Below are positions 1 through 7,431 of a DNA stretch of 64,000 nucleotides, piece after piece; position 1 is the stretch's first letter, and each line of letters opens with the position of its first letter. The DNA is taken from contig NZ_SPPK01000003.1 of assembly GCF_004569505.1 (NCBI RefSeq), positions 124,001-188,000 of the forward strand, given 5' to 3'. The notes under the pieces are model-generated. The model was not told the origin of the DNA. It did not search any database and saw only the letters and a list, made by a program, of their open reading frames with translations. The position numbers and the translations under genes are program-made. This stretch comes from Dysgonomonas mossii. GTDB taxonomy: Bacteria > Bacteroidota > Bacteroidia > Bacteroidales > Dysgonomonadaceae.

Positions 1-101
1 ATTTTGTAACTTGCGGAGTGTGATATTTATTCTTGTTCAAAAAGAGATTTGTTTCTTTATTGTATTAATTTTATAAGGATTTAAAGTTTTTCCAATCTAA
101 A
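1..101. other. AT-rich left edge, nothing recognised
   Basis: It follows the stop of the DUF4276 gene and is truncated by the window. No ORF or hairpin is convincing. Confidence 0.4.
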
Positions 102-755
102 TTATAAAGAATCTAATTGTAAAATTAGCCTATTAAATCCATAATTATGAACTGAACAGTCTTTGATATTTCTTTTTTTCTTTAATTTTTTAAGAATCTT
201 CTGATATGTTTTTTGTGCATTAGGTGAGTTTTTATCTTTTTCAGGAATATGTCCATCGCCTTGTGCATGAAGTTTCTGATTTAGCTTATCAATACAACCT
301 GTAGTTTTACATTTATCGTTATTAGTGCAATAAAGTGGTAATAACCAACATTCTATTTCTTCAATACAGATCGCAAAAATTATATTGTCCTTATATTTAT
401 TAAATTCACCCTCTGATAAAGATTTCAAGAGTCTATCTTTTACCTCATCGTAAATTTCACTCTGAAGTTTTGCAATATTTGCTCCTTTTGTCTTTTTTAT
501 ATCATAACCACTTTCTTCACAAGCATCAGTATCTATTTGTATAACAATAAAATCATTAAATGACAGTATCTTTTCAAATTTTTCACTACAGCATACAGAT
601 AAAACATTCATCCATCCACCATATCCAACTTGTTTACCTTTATTGTTGATTTCAGGTTCTACCGGATTTACAACAACATCTCCCAAGTATCTTTCTAATA
701 AATAACTTATTATTGTCTGTTCAGATACACCTTCTGCGATAACACCTATATTCAT
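102..755 (-). CDS. DUF4276 family TOPRIM-like protein (putative defence effector)
   Basis: I recognise this 217-residue protein as DUF4276-like. Such proteins are usually encoded next to an AAA/ABC-type ATPase and are predicted to have a TOPRIM-like nuclease fold. Visible elements that fit are an N-terminal strand ending in E8-G9 (VIAEGVSE), an acidic D75-x-D77 pair after a hydrophobic strand (FIVIQIDTD), and an EEIECW motif at 132-137. There is no signal peptide or membrane segment, so it is cytoplasmic. It begins 9 bases after the stop of the ATPase gene, so the two are co-transcribed. By analogy with AriA/AriB (PARIS) and AbiL-type pairs, the ATPase would sense or gate and this protein would be the toxic effector, but that role is inference. 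Its base composition is visibly more AT-rich than the housekeeping genes. An uncharacterised RNA- or DNA-processing enzyme is the alternative. Confidence 0.75.
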   Translation of the reverse strand: MNIGVIAEGVSEQTIISYLLERYLGDVVVNPVEPEINNKGKQVGYGGWMNVLSVCCSEKFEKILSFNDFIVIQIDTDACEESGYDIKKTKGANIAKLQSEIYDEVKDRLLKSLSEGEFNKYKDNIIFAICIEEIECWLLPLYCTNNDKCKTTGCIDKLNQKLHAQGDGHIPEKDKNSPNAQKTYQKILKKLKKKRNIKDCSVHNYGFNRLILQLDSL

Positions 756-764
756 GATAACTAT

Positions 765-2063
765 TTAAAAGTTTTTAGGTAATCCACCTAAATATCCCTT
801 CAGCCAAGCCTCAGATAACGGTAAATCTTCTTTTTCCTTTGATTTATATTCAACACGATTAACTTGTGTATGCCCGTCTAAATTCCGTCTAATCACAAAT
901 AAACGTTCATCTTCATTGTTAATATCCAAACCGTCCAATATAGAAGGGTTATGTGTTGTTATTAATACCTGTTTATCATATTTTTTTGCCAACTCAATTA
1001 GACGCCGAGTTATTTCTCTACACATTTTTGGATTGAAAGAAGTTTCAAGATTATCTATAGCAAAAAATTTGGGAGTGTCTTCTGATATGAATAATGTAGT
1101 ATAGAATAAAAGGAATAAAAATCCTTCATTTGTACTATTTTGGTCAAAATACTTTATCGTTTCTCCTATATATTGGTCTTTTATTTGTATTGTATAATCA
1201 TTTGATATTTGGCTTTTTGGAATATTCATTCCTTCAAACCAATCAAGTATAGCAAGGTTATCTTTTAATGCTTTAAAGAATTTCTTAGCATCTTTCCTCT
1301 GAGACATTTCTTTCAGGTATCTAAATAAGCCTTCTCCCCTAATTCCTAAAGGATATGTCCTATAATCAGAAAAACTGCGTAACATTGATTCTTCAGGTGC
1401 ATAAATTAGATAATCAGAAAGAATTGGTTTTTCTATAAATTCCTTTCTGACATACCTATATAAATTAGGGCATGCTTTTGATACCTCTTCGTAATTCTCA
1501 ATTATTCTATCCAATGTTTGAGCAAAAAGATTCTTATCTTCAATTCTCTGTGTTTTAAACATAGTGTTTTCATAAACCGCAAATAAATCTTTATCAAATA
1601 TCCTTTCAAACTCACAAATTTCTTTCCTTAACTCAGCTATTTTAGGGATAATCTGATAAACCTTCTTTTTATTTCTGAGTAAAGCCTTTATAATTCCCAA
1701 TGTATGAATTTCATCTAAATAATCAATTCGATTATACCATCTTGGTGGCTTTGCAGAAGAATCATAACTTAAAAAGTAAAATGATTGATATTTATTCTCT
1801 TCTCGACATAATATTCTTATTGAATCATCTTTTGGATTGCTAAAAGCTGAAACCATAAGTTTAGGTTCGACAACACGCACTCCTCTATTCTGAAAATATT
1901 CAAAGTCGAGCCTATCACTACTTGCTGCTGCTGCTAATGCTATCCCTTCTAATATGTTAGATTTACCACAACCATTTTCACCAATTAAGACATTAAATCT
2001 GCCTAAATTTACTCCAATATCAACTATCGATTTATAATTAGCAATCTTTATCTCTTTAATCAT
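765..2063 (-). CDS. AAA family ATPase (OLD/ABC-like, AAA_21 type)
   Basis: A 432-residue SMC/ABC-fold ATPase. It starts with the MIKEIKIANYKSI strand typical of OLD/RecF-like ATPases, then a Walker A motif GENGCGKS at 28-35. The ABC-type C-terminal half carries a Walker B-like FAIDNLE at 334-340 and an H-loop TTHNP at 369-373. The Asp-Asn-x-Glu in Walker B is common in this overcoming-lysogenisation-defect group. Residues 50-300 form the variable insert. No nuclease domain is fused; the partner immediately downstream supplies a DUF4276 TOPRIM-like protein. Such two-gene units are repeatedly found in anti-phage islands. A -7 box lies upstream at 2088-2095. The gene is AT-rich against its neighbours, consistent with acquisition by transfer. 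Confidence in the ATPase class is high; the defence role is inferred. Confidence 0.85.
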   Translation of the reverse strand: MIKEIKIANYKSIVDIGVNLGRFNVLIGENGCGKSNILEGIALAAAASSDRLDFEYFQNRGVRVVEPKLMVSAFSNPKDDSIRILCREENKYQSFYFLSYDSSAKPPRWYNRIDYLDEIHTLGIIKALLRNKKKVYQIIPKIAELRKEICEFERIFDKDLFAVYENTMFKTQRIEDKNLFAQTLDRIIENYEEVSKACPNLYRYVRKEFIEKPILSDYLIYAPEESMLRSFSDYRTYPLGIRGEGLFRYLKEMSQRKDAKKFFKALKDNLAILDWFEGMNIPKSQISNDYTIQIKDQYIGETIKYFDQNSTNEGFLFLLFYTTLFISEDTPKFFAIDNLETSFNPKMCREITRRLIELAKKYDKQVLITTHNPSILDGLDINNEDERLFVIRRNLDGHTQVNRVEYKSKEKEDLPLSEAWLKGYLGGLPKNF

Positions 2064-2087
2064 AAAGGCACAAAATATTTATTTATA

Positions 2088-2095
2088 CAAATGTA
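2088..2095 (-). promoter_or_regulatory. Bacteroidota -7 box upstream of the ATPase gene
   Basis: On the minus strand this reads TACATTTG, an exact match to TAnnTTTG, 25 bases before the ATG. No clear -33 TTTG is visible at the expected distance. Confidence 0.45.
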
Positions 2096-2269
2096 ATCAT
2101 TAATATCAATTGTAATAAACATTGATTTCTAAACAATTATTATATATGTTTTATCAGATGCTCAGATCTCATAAAATTATTATTTTTTTGTATAATTAGT
2201 CTTTCAGTTACATGTTGGACTGATTTCTTAGACTATATCGTTTAGGAAAATTTAAATATAGAAAAGTTG

Positions 2270-2336
2270 TAAAAACAAATAAGAAAGAGATTAGGGTAAT
2301 TTGTAATTACCCTAATCTCTTTCTTATTTGTTTTTA
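2270..2336 (-). terminator. Very long perfect hairpin, probable terminator of the DUF2795 gene
   Basis: Positions 2271-2300 and 2306-2335 are perfect inverted complements (30 bp). The flanking T2270/A2336 and the T2301/A2305 pair extend the stem, leaving a three-base loop. The outer end of each arm is an A5/T5 run, so the RNA ends in U's on the minus strand. It lies just after the stop of the DUF2795 gene. The stem is far longer than the other terminators in the window (9-19 bp). Confidence 0.75.
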
Positions 2337-2359
2337 TAGCCTTTTACAACGTGTGGAGC

Positions 2360-2581
2360 TTAATACTCATCCTCGTTAAAAAAGAAATCTTCTTTGCTTG
2401 GATAATCAGGCCAGATGTCTTCGATGGTATCAAAGATTTCATCTTCATCCTCAATTTCCTGTAGATTTTCTATTACTTCAAGAGGTGCACCCGAACGTTG
2501 GGCATAGTCAATCAACTCCTCTTTTGTTGCAGGCCATGGTGCATCTTCTAGTTTAGATGCCAATTCTAGTGTCCAGTACAT
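2360..2581 (-). CDS. DUF2795 domain small acidic protein
   Basis: A 73-residue, strongly acidic cytoplasmic protein. The N-terminal half (LASKLEDAPWPATKEELIDYAQRSG) matches my recollection of the DUF2795 family, a short helical domain common in Bacteroidota. The C-terminal half is rich in Asp and Glu (EDEDEIFDTIEDIWPDYP) and ends FFFNEDEY. No biochemical function is established. It has its own promoter, with a TTTG at 2656-2659 and TATTTTTG at 2630-2637 on the minus strand, and a strong terminator after the stop. It therefore appears to be a monocistronic gene, despite following the cobalamin adenosyltransferase gene on the same strand. Confidence 0.85.
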   Translation of the reverse strand: MYWTLELASKLEDAPWPATKEELIDYAQRSGAPLEVIENLQEIEDEDEIFDTIEDIWPDYPSKEDFFFNEDEY

Positions 2582-2629
2582 AATATTTTTATTTATTTTT
2601 ATTTTTTGCCAGTTTGCTTATATTTTCCG

Positions 2630-2659
2630 CAAAAATATAACAATATTTCTTATATCAAA
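2630..2659 (-). promoter_or_regulatory. Promoter of the DUF2795 gene (-33 TTTG, -7 TATTTTTG)
   Basis: On the minus strand TTTG (2656-2659) is followed after 18 bases by TATTTTTG (2630-2637). This is the Bacteroidota housekeeping promoter form, 48 bases before the start codon. Confidence 0.6.
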
Positions 2660-3210
2660 GCCTGATTCCAAAATATTTCATTTCCTTTCTTATTGCTCTC
2701 TTTTCTAGCGAGTAAGAAAAAGTAGTCGGAGAGCCTGTTTATGAACATTAAGACCAGATCATCCACCGGATATTCTTCCTTCACTTTGTATACGCAACGT
2801 TCAGCACGTCGGCAAACGGTACGGCAGATATGTGCCCGCGCAGCCGATTCGCTTCCTCCCGGTAAGACAAATTGCCTCAACTGAGGGAGCTCACTATCCA
2901 TCTTGTCCATTTCATTCTCGAGGGTGGCTATATCTTTGTCTGTAATGATGCTGGCAGCTTTGGGTGGCATGGCTTCTGTCTCCGTTGCCAGATAAGAACC
3001 TACAGTAAACAACTTATGCTGAATAAAAGATAATATTTTCAAGTCGTGCTCATCTTCTATCTTTTCTGTAAGAAATCCGACAAACGAATTGAGCTCATCT
3101 GTTGTACCATATGCATCAAGCCTCACATGAGCCTTTATCACACGTTTGCCTCCTACAAGGGAAGTTGTTCCTTTGTCTCCGGTTTTGGTATATATGCCAC
3201 TTTTCTTCAT
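2650..3210 (-). CDS. pduO: Cob(I)yrinic acid a,c-diamide / cob(I)alamin adenosyltransferase, PduO type
   Basis: This enzyme transfers the adenosyl group of ATP to cob(I)alamin to make adenosylcobalamin. The 186-residue length is standard for the PduO/MMAB family. The N-terminal ATP-binding signature TKTGDKGTTSL (8-18) and the C-terminal helix with ESAARAHICRTVCRRAER (121-138) are both present, including the Arg and Glu residues used for ATP binding. It is cytoplasmic. The start follows the methyltransferase stop by 11 bases, so it is probably the last gene of the LysM-barrel-methyltransferase operon. No other cobalamin biosynthesis gene is nearby, which suggests a salvage or recycling role. 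Confidence 0.92.
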   Translation of the reverse strand: MKKSGIYTKTGDKGTTSLVGGKRVIKAHVRLDAYGTTDELNSFVGFLTEKIEDEHDLKILSFIQHKLFTVGSYLATETEAMPPKAASIITDKDIATLENEMDKMDSELPQLRQFVLPGGSESAARAHICRTVCRRAERCVYKVKEEYPVDDLVLMFINRLSDYFFLLARKESNKKGNEIFWNQALI

Positions 3211-3221
3211 TTTCGTTTAGT

Positions 3222-3902
3222 TTAAAAACTGATTTTATATTCCCATCGGTAAAGAGTCTTGTCAAAAAATACAATACCAATGTTGAATAAGTCCAGTATT
3301 ACTGTTCTGCTATCCATGCTTGCGATGCATTTCCATAACGTTTGGTTGCGTCTATTTGTTCTTATGCCTCTTACAATTATAAATGTTTTTTCGTGACAAA
3401 TATTATCCAAGTATTTGCAAACATCTGATGATAAGAGACTATAGTTATTTAAATCGATAAGGATACAGTCTTGCTTTTCTTGTAGTTCGGGCAGCTGTGG
3501 ATCAATCAATAACTCTATATTTCTGTTCCATTCACTGTATAAACGTTTGGCAATACTATATTTTCTCTCGCTTGTTTCTATACTTATACACTTTGTATTG
3601 CTCGATGCTGCTGTCATACAAATTGTATTCACTCCATATCCTGCACCTATTTCGAGTATTCTCTCTGCATTGAAATAATTAACCAATCGAAATAAAAGTA
3701 AGTTGTACTTCTTCAAGTGCAAAAAAACATAAGGATCTATAATGGTTCTTATATCATCATAGATATGATAAGGCGTTTTTTCTTCAATTACTTTATTTAT
3801 CAGATTAAATACAAAGGGAGAATGTATGCCATGACCTCTATGATGGCGTATCTTATAAAGTATTTTTAATCCTGTTTTCGAGAGCTTGTATATGCGTGGC
3901 AT
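3222..3902 (-). CDS. Class I SAM-dependent methyltransferase
   Basis: A 226-residue cytoplasmic protein with the Rossmann-type SAM-binding motif I ILEIGAGYG at 82-90, followed by the acidic end of strand 2 (CISIET). The N-terminal GHGIHSPFVFNLINKVIE stretch (23-40) recurs in Bacteroidota methyltransferases of this kind. The motif arrangement resembles O-methyltransferases that act on small molecules, but the substrate cannot be read from the sequence. It starts one base after the outer-membrane barrel gene stops and is followed 11 bases later by the cobalamin adenosyltransferase, so it is inside an operon. Confidence 0.8.
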   Translation of the reverse strand: MPRIYKLSKTGLKILYKIRHHRGHGIHSPFVFNLINKVIEEKTPYHIYDDIRTIIDPYVFLHLKKYNLLLFRLVNYFNAERILEIGAGYGVNTICMTAASSNTKCISIETSERKYSIAKRLYSEWNRNIELLIDPQLPELQEKQDCILIDLNNYSLLSSDVCKYLDNICHEKTFIIVRGIRTNRRNQTLWKCIASMDSRTVILDLFNIGIVFFDKTLYRWEYKISF

Positions 3903-3903
3903 A

Positions 3904-4629
3904 TCAGAATAGCTTGACGTAATAGGTTAACTTACCGTAAATAACTCTGTTTGCCGATCTCGAAAAGTAGTCGGCTTTACTGCTTTTATAAATATCTCCT
4001 AACCCGAAAGAGTATCTTCCTTCTAAAGCAAAATTGCCGATACCCGTACGAAATTCTAGCCCAAGACCTGCCATTAAGGCATAATCGATTTTATTCTCAG
4101 CCATACGATAATATTGGTTGGTTTCGAATGACGGAGACACTCCGCTAGCCAAATAGTTTTCGAGTTTGTCGTTTATTTTCTCACTGTCACTTATCAGAAA
4201 TCCAATTTTAGGTCCCAGATTGAAAAAGAAGCGTACTTTGTTTCCGAAGTAGATATGCGTGAGTACGGGTAATTCAAAATAGTTTAATTGGTGAGAATGT
4301 TCAAAACCTAAATTTGCAAATACGTCATTCTTGCTGAAATTTTGTTTCCACCCTTCCTGGCTATAGTTGAGCTCGGCAATGATACCGATGTTTTTTTCAG
4401 AGATGTATCGTATAGCTATACCTCCGTGATACTGCATCTGGTTTTTTGTCGAGATGCGCATCTTATTGGCATTTTCAGAGTTTGGGACGGATTGAAAATC
4501 CACAGATGAGAATGTGGGTCCGAATCCTACGCCTATGTTCCACTCAGGTTTGAAGTCTTTATTTTGTCCATACATTAATGAACCAAAAATAAAAGGTAGA
4601 AGCAATAATAATAAATATCTATTTACCAT
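3904..4629 (-). CDS. Outer-membrane beta-barrel protein, PorT-like
   Basis: A 241-residue exported protein. The N-terminal signal peptide (about residues 1-21, ending MYGQ) is followed by alternating hydrophobic/polar strands with aromatic girdles, such as WNIGVGFGPTFSS and GGIAIRYISEKNIGIIAELNYS, ending in an aromatic-rich strand YGKLTYYVKLF. This is the form of the PorT/porin-family eight-stranded barrels of Bacteroidota. Members include the type IX secretion factor PorT, but most are uncharacterised. The gene abuts the LysM-protein gene with no spacer and precedes the methyltransferase. A structural or peptidoglycan-linked envelope role with the LysM protein is a reasonable inference. Confidence 0.8.
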   Translation of the reverse strand: MVNRYLLLLLLPFIFGSLMYGQNKDFKPEWNIGVGFGPTFSSVDFQSVPNSENANKMRISTKNQMQYHGGIAIRYISEKNIGIIAELNYSQEGWKQNFSKNDVFANLGFEHSHQLNYFELPVLTHIYFGNKVRFFFNLGPKIGFLISDSEKINDKLENYLASGVSPSFETNQYYRMAENKIDYALMAGLGLEFRTGIGNFALEGRYSFGLGDIYKSSKADYFSRSANRVIYGKLTYYVKLF

Positions 4630-6381
4630 TTAATCAGTGATATCTATTTTTTCGAGACTGGAATTATCTTTATAGTGGATAAAGTATATACCGTTGTTTA
4701 CATATCCTCCATTTTTTTCATTTGCTTTCTCGAAGTAAATGCAAGACTGTAATGTGGGTACATTTATTTTGGATATATTATCTTCGAAAGAACTTCCATA
4801 CTGTTTTAATGCAGTTAAGAAGTAAAGTCCTGTGTCATATCCAAGATATCCCCATTTAGGGAACGAGTTAATCAGATTCTTATTGTACCACTGTTTGTAG
4901 TCATCCGCAAAGTTTTGCACAGCATTTTGCTGTTCGTTGAGGAAGAATATGCTGTAAATGTAAGCATCGTATTTATGGAGATTTTCTACCTGGCTGTTAT
5001 ATACCTGCCATTCGGGATAACCAAAGAGGCTGAACGAGGTATCATTCGAAACATTCAGCACTGCTGTTATTCTTCTTAATGTTGCTTCGGAAGACGATGT
5101 AGGTACGATTATATTGTTTGTAGTATTTGCTGCAGCTTTGAGGTCTTCGCCCAAATTGCTCGATTTTGTGATTGTCTTCGATTGAATTCCCGCCTTGCTG
5201 AGGCTTTTCTTTAGATCGTTTACAAAATCTATTTTATCATTATTTGAGCCATCTTCCGATACGAATATTATATTGTAATTTCTGAATCTTTTTACAAAAG
5301 CAGAAGTCACTTCAGGATACAATGATGAATGCGATGACGTCATTTGGAATAGCAGAGGTGTGCCTGTTATCTCGCTGGAAGAGCCAAAAGGTATCACATA
5401 CTTTATGCCTGTTTTCTTAGAGAATTTCACTAAGGCATCTATCTGTTGTTTCGATACTCCTCCTATAATGAGGTGCATGTTTTTCATCTCATTGGTTTCC
5501 AAAAGGCTTTCAAGTCTTTTGGTGTTTTTTTCAGAGCCTGTATCGAATGTATATATCTCAGCATTCAGTCCCTTGCTTTTCAAGTCTTTCACTGCCAGTA
5601 AGAACCCTTCGTAGTATTCGGCAAGCTTGTCTTTCGATATACTTCCGCTGTTGTCTGTGAATGGCAACAGGATACCTACTCTTACGGTTTCGCCTTTCGT
5701 CGCACGAGGAGCTTCGCTTTTTCTGGTGTTGTTTGTTTGCGATAAGTTGTTTTTAGATGTGGCTTCACCGGCAGGTATGATTATTGTCATACCGTTTCTC
5801 AATCCCTCTGTTCTGAGTGATGGATTGGCATCCAATAAAGCTTCAACGCTTACATTGTTTGCTTTTCCAATGCTATATAGTGTTTCTTTCTTTTGTACTT
5901 TATATTCTTTGTTTGACCTGCTTGCAGCTTGTCCGGCATAGTTTGAAGTAGAAGAGCTTCCTCCAAACATCGGAATTCGGATGGTCTTACCTATACTGAA
6001 AGTACTTTCAGTAAGTCCCGGATTTGCATTTTTCAGGTCGTCTACCGATATTTTATAGAGGCGTGAAACCGAAAACAGCGTCTCTTTTGCTTCTATCAGG
6101 TGGTTGCTGTAACTTGCTACGGCTTTCGTTTTCGATAGTAGAAGTTTGTCTCCGGCCTTAATACCTTGCTCCGCTTTTGGGTTCAACTTATATATCTGCT
6201 GTACGGAAGTGTTATGTGCGGCAGCAATAGAATATACAGTTTCTCCTTTGGCTACAGTATAAGTGGTAATTTCATCCTTCGGTGTTTGAGTAACGGAAAT
6301 TGATGTATTATATGCATACGAAAGGCTTGAATGACAAGCGATCAGTATGAATGATAAAAATAATATATGCTTCAATTTCAT
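4630..6381 (-). CDS. LysM-repeat protein fused to a periplasmic-binding-protein (ABC receptor-like) domain
   Basis: A 583-residue exported protein. The N-terminus can be read as a lipoprotein signal (LIAC, Cys16) or as a signal peptide cut after SYA. Three LysM peptidoglycan-binding repeats follow at about 40-83, 94-138 and 159-203, each with a YxVxxxET-type start and an IPxG- or IPM-type end. After a Ser/Thr-rich linker comes a type 1 periplasmic-binding fold (about 230-570, starting VRVGILLPFTDNSG) of the Leu/Ile/Val-receptor class. No transport permease or ATPase is nearby, so ligand uptake is unlikely. The fold combination recalls LpoA, the E. coli lipoprotein activator of a penicillin-binding protein. 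It is the first gene of the operon, with a -7 box at 6409-6416. Confidence 0.85.
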   Translation of the reverse strand: MKLKHILFLSFILIACHSSLSYAYNTSISVTQTPKDEITTYTVAKGETVYSIAAAHNTSVQQIYKLNPKAEQGIKAGDKLLLSKTKAVASYSNHLIEAKETLFSVSRLYKISVDDLKNANPGLTESTFSIGKTIRIPMFGGSSSTSNYAGQAASRSNKEYKVQKKETLYSIGKANNVSVEALLDANPSLRTEGLRNGMTIIIPAGEATSKNNLSQTNNTRKSEAPRATKGETVRVGILLPFTDNSGSISKDKLAEYYEGFLLAVKDLKSKGLNAEIYTFDTGSEKNTKRLESLLETNEMKNMHLIIGGVSKQQIDALVKFSKKTGIKYVIPFGSSSEITGTPLLFQMTSSHSSLYPEVTSAFVKRFRNYNIIFVSEDGSNNDKIDFVNDLKKSLSKAGIQSKTITKSSNLGEDLKAAANTTNNIIVPTSSSEATLRRITAVLNVSNDTSFSLFGYPEWQVYNSQVENLHKYDAYIYSIFFLNEQQNAVQNFADDYKQWYNKNLINSFPKWGYLGYDTGLYFLTALKQYGSSFEDNISKINVPTLQSCIYFEKANEKNGGYVNNGIYFIHYKDNSSLEKIDITD

Positions 6382-6408
6382 TTCTAAATATTGTTATATG
6401 GTTAATCG

Positions 6409-6416
6409 CAAAAGTA
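6409..6416 (-). promoter_or_regulatory. -7 box upstream of the LysM-protein operon
   Basis: TACTTTTG on the minus strand, matching TAnnTTTG, 28 bases before the ATG of the first operon gene. Confidence 0.5.
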
Positions 6417-6557
6417 CAAAAAAATGAATGTTATCTTGTTATTTACTGTTGTGATGTTTATTATGAATTAATTTTCTAACATTTATTAGGGTTCATATTC
6501 GTCTGTATAGGCCTATCTAAAACCGTTCTGTCTTTTGTATAGTTCTTTAAAGTTTAA

Positions 6558-7289
6558 TTATTTATATTTTTCCCAAAGTCCCGAATATACAATTTCCCGA
6601 CAGTTATCTATAAATTCAGACATGTTGTCTTCATTCAAATCTTTTGTCGAGATCGGCTCGTGTATTATCAGTTCTAGTTTACATGGGTTCAAGAAATATG
6701 TATTTATTTTCATCAGGTCGTAAGGCCCGTTTACGGTTACAGGAACAATCTCCAGATTCATTTCTTTGGCAATAATGAAAGCTCCCCTTTTAAATCGTCC
6801 CATCTTACCTGTTTTTGTACGTGCACCTTCGGGAAAGATCACCATCGATGACCCTTCTTTCAATTCAGCTTCGGCCTTTACTATCGTATCTTTCATCGAT
6901 TTGAGGTTGGACTGGTCTACAAATACATGCCCTGCAATCTCGGATGCTTTTCCTACAAAAGGAAGTTTACGCAGTTCTTGTTTTTGAACCCACTTTATAT
7001 TTTGATTCAGATACCCGTAAATCAGGAATATATCGAAAGCCCCTTGGTGGTTTGGTACGAATATATATGATTTGTTCGGATCTAGTTTCCCGTTTCTGAC
7101 AACATTTATTTTGCACAGAGCAAGCCTGCATGCAAGTTTAGACCAATATTTGGGAGGGTAGTAGCCCCAGAAAGTCCTGTTGCCGACCATACATCCGATC
7201 ATGACGGTTACGGCCGTGACAATAGTAGCTAAGATGAAGATAGGAGCAAAAATAAATAGCTCATAGAGGAATAGAACAATTTTTTTCAT
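6558..7289 (-). CDS. plsC: 1-acyl-sn-glycerol-3-phosphate acyltransferase (lysophosphatidate acyltransferase)
   Basis: The enzyme acylates lysophosphatidic acid at the sn-2 position to give phosphatidic acid for membrane phospholipid synthesis. The HX4D catalytic motif is NHQGAFD (His81, Asp86) and the phosphate-binding motif is FPEGAR at 152-157. An N-terminal membrane segment spans about 5-31. I chose the start that gives MKKIVLFLYE (243 residues) over an upstream in-frame ATG at 7349. The reason is that a -7 box (7314-7321) lies between the two, so a transcript from it would exclude the upstream ATG. The gene is divergent from uvrB. An acyltransferase for another lipid, such as an ornithine lipid, is possible but less likely. 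Confidence 0.9.
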   Translation of the reverse strand: MKKIVLFLYELFIFAPIFILATIVTAVTVMIGCMVGNRTFWGYYPPKYWSKLACRLALCKINVVRNGKLDPNKSYIFVPNHQGAFDIFLIYGYLNQNIKWVQKQELRKLPFVGKASEIAGHVFVDQSNLKSMKDTIVKAEAELKEGSSMVIFPEGARTKTGKMGRFKRGAFIIAKEMNLEIVPVTVNGPYDLMKINTYFLNPCKLELIIHEPISTKDLNEDNMSEFIDNCREIVYSGLWEKYK

Positions 7290-7313
7290 ACTCAAAATAT
7301 TCCGTTTGTAATA

Positions 7314-7321
7314 CAAAAATA
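7314..7321 (-). promoter_or_regulatory. plsC: -7 box for plsC, decides the start codon
   Basis: TATTTTTG on the minus strand, 25 bases upstream of the ATG at 7289 and downstream of the alternative ATG at 7349. It therefore favours the shorter protein. Confidence 0.5.
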
Positions 7322-7399
7322 CATTATTTAATTTGAATACATTTTTCATGATGAGTAGTTAATCCTATTTATTTAAGAATATAAATGCAAAATTCTTGT

Positions 7400-7407
7400 T
7401 ATCTTTG
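7400..7407 (+). promoter_or_regulatory. uvrB: -7 box for uvrB
   Basis: TATCTTTG fits TAnnTTTG exactly, 24 bases before the uvrB ATG. No SOS-type operator is evident beside it. Confidence 0.55.
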
Positions 7408-7431
7408 ATTTAGGAAAGAGGAAAATAACAG

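Noticed and set aside
3904..4629. Evidence for a type IX secretion system from the PorT-like barrel
   Set aside because: Most proteins of this barrel family are not secretion components, and no other por/spr gene or C-terminal sorting domain is in the window.
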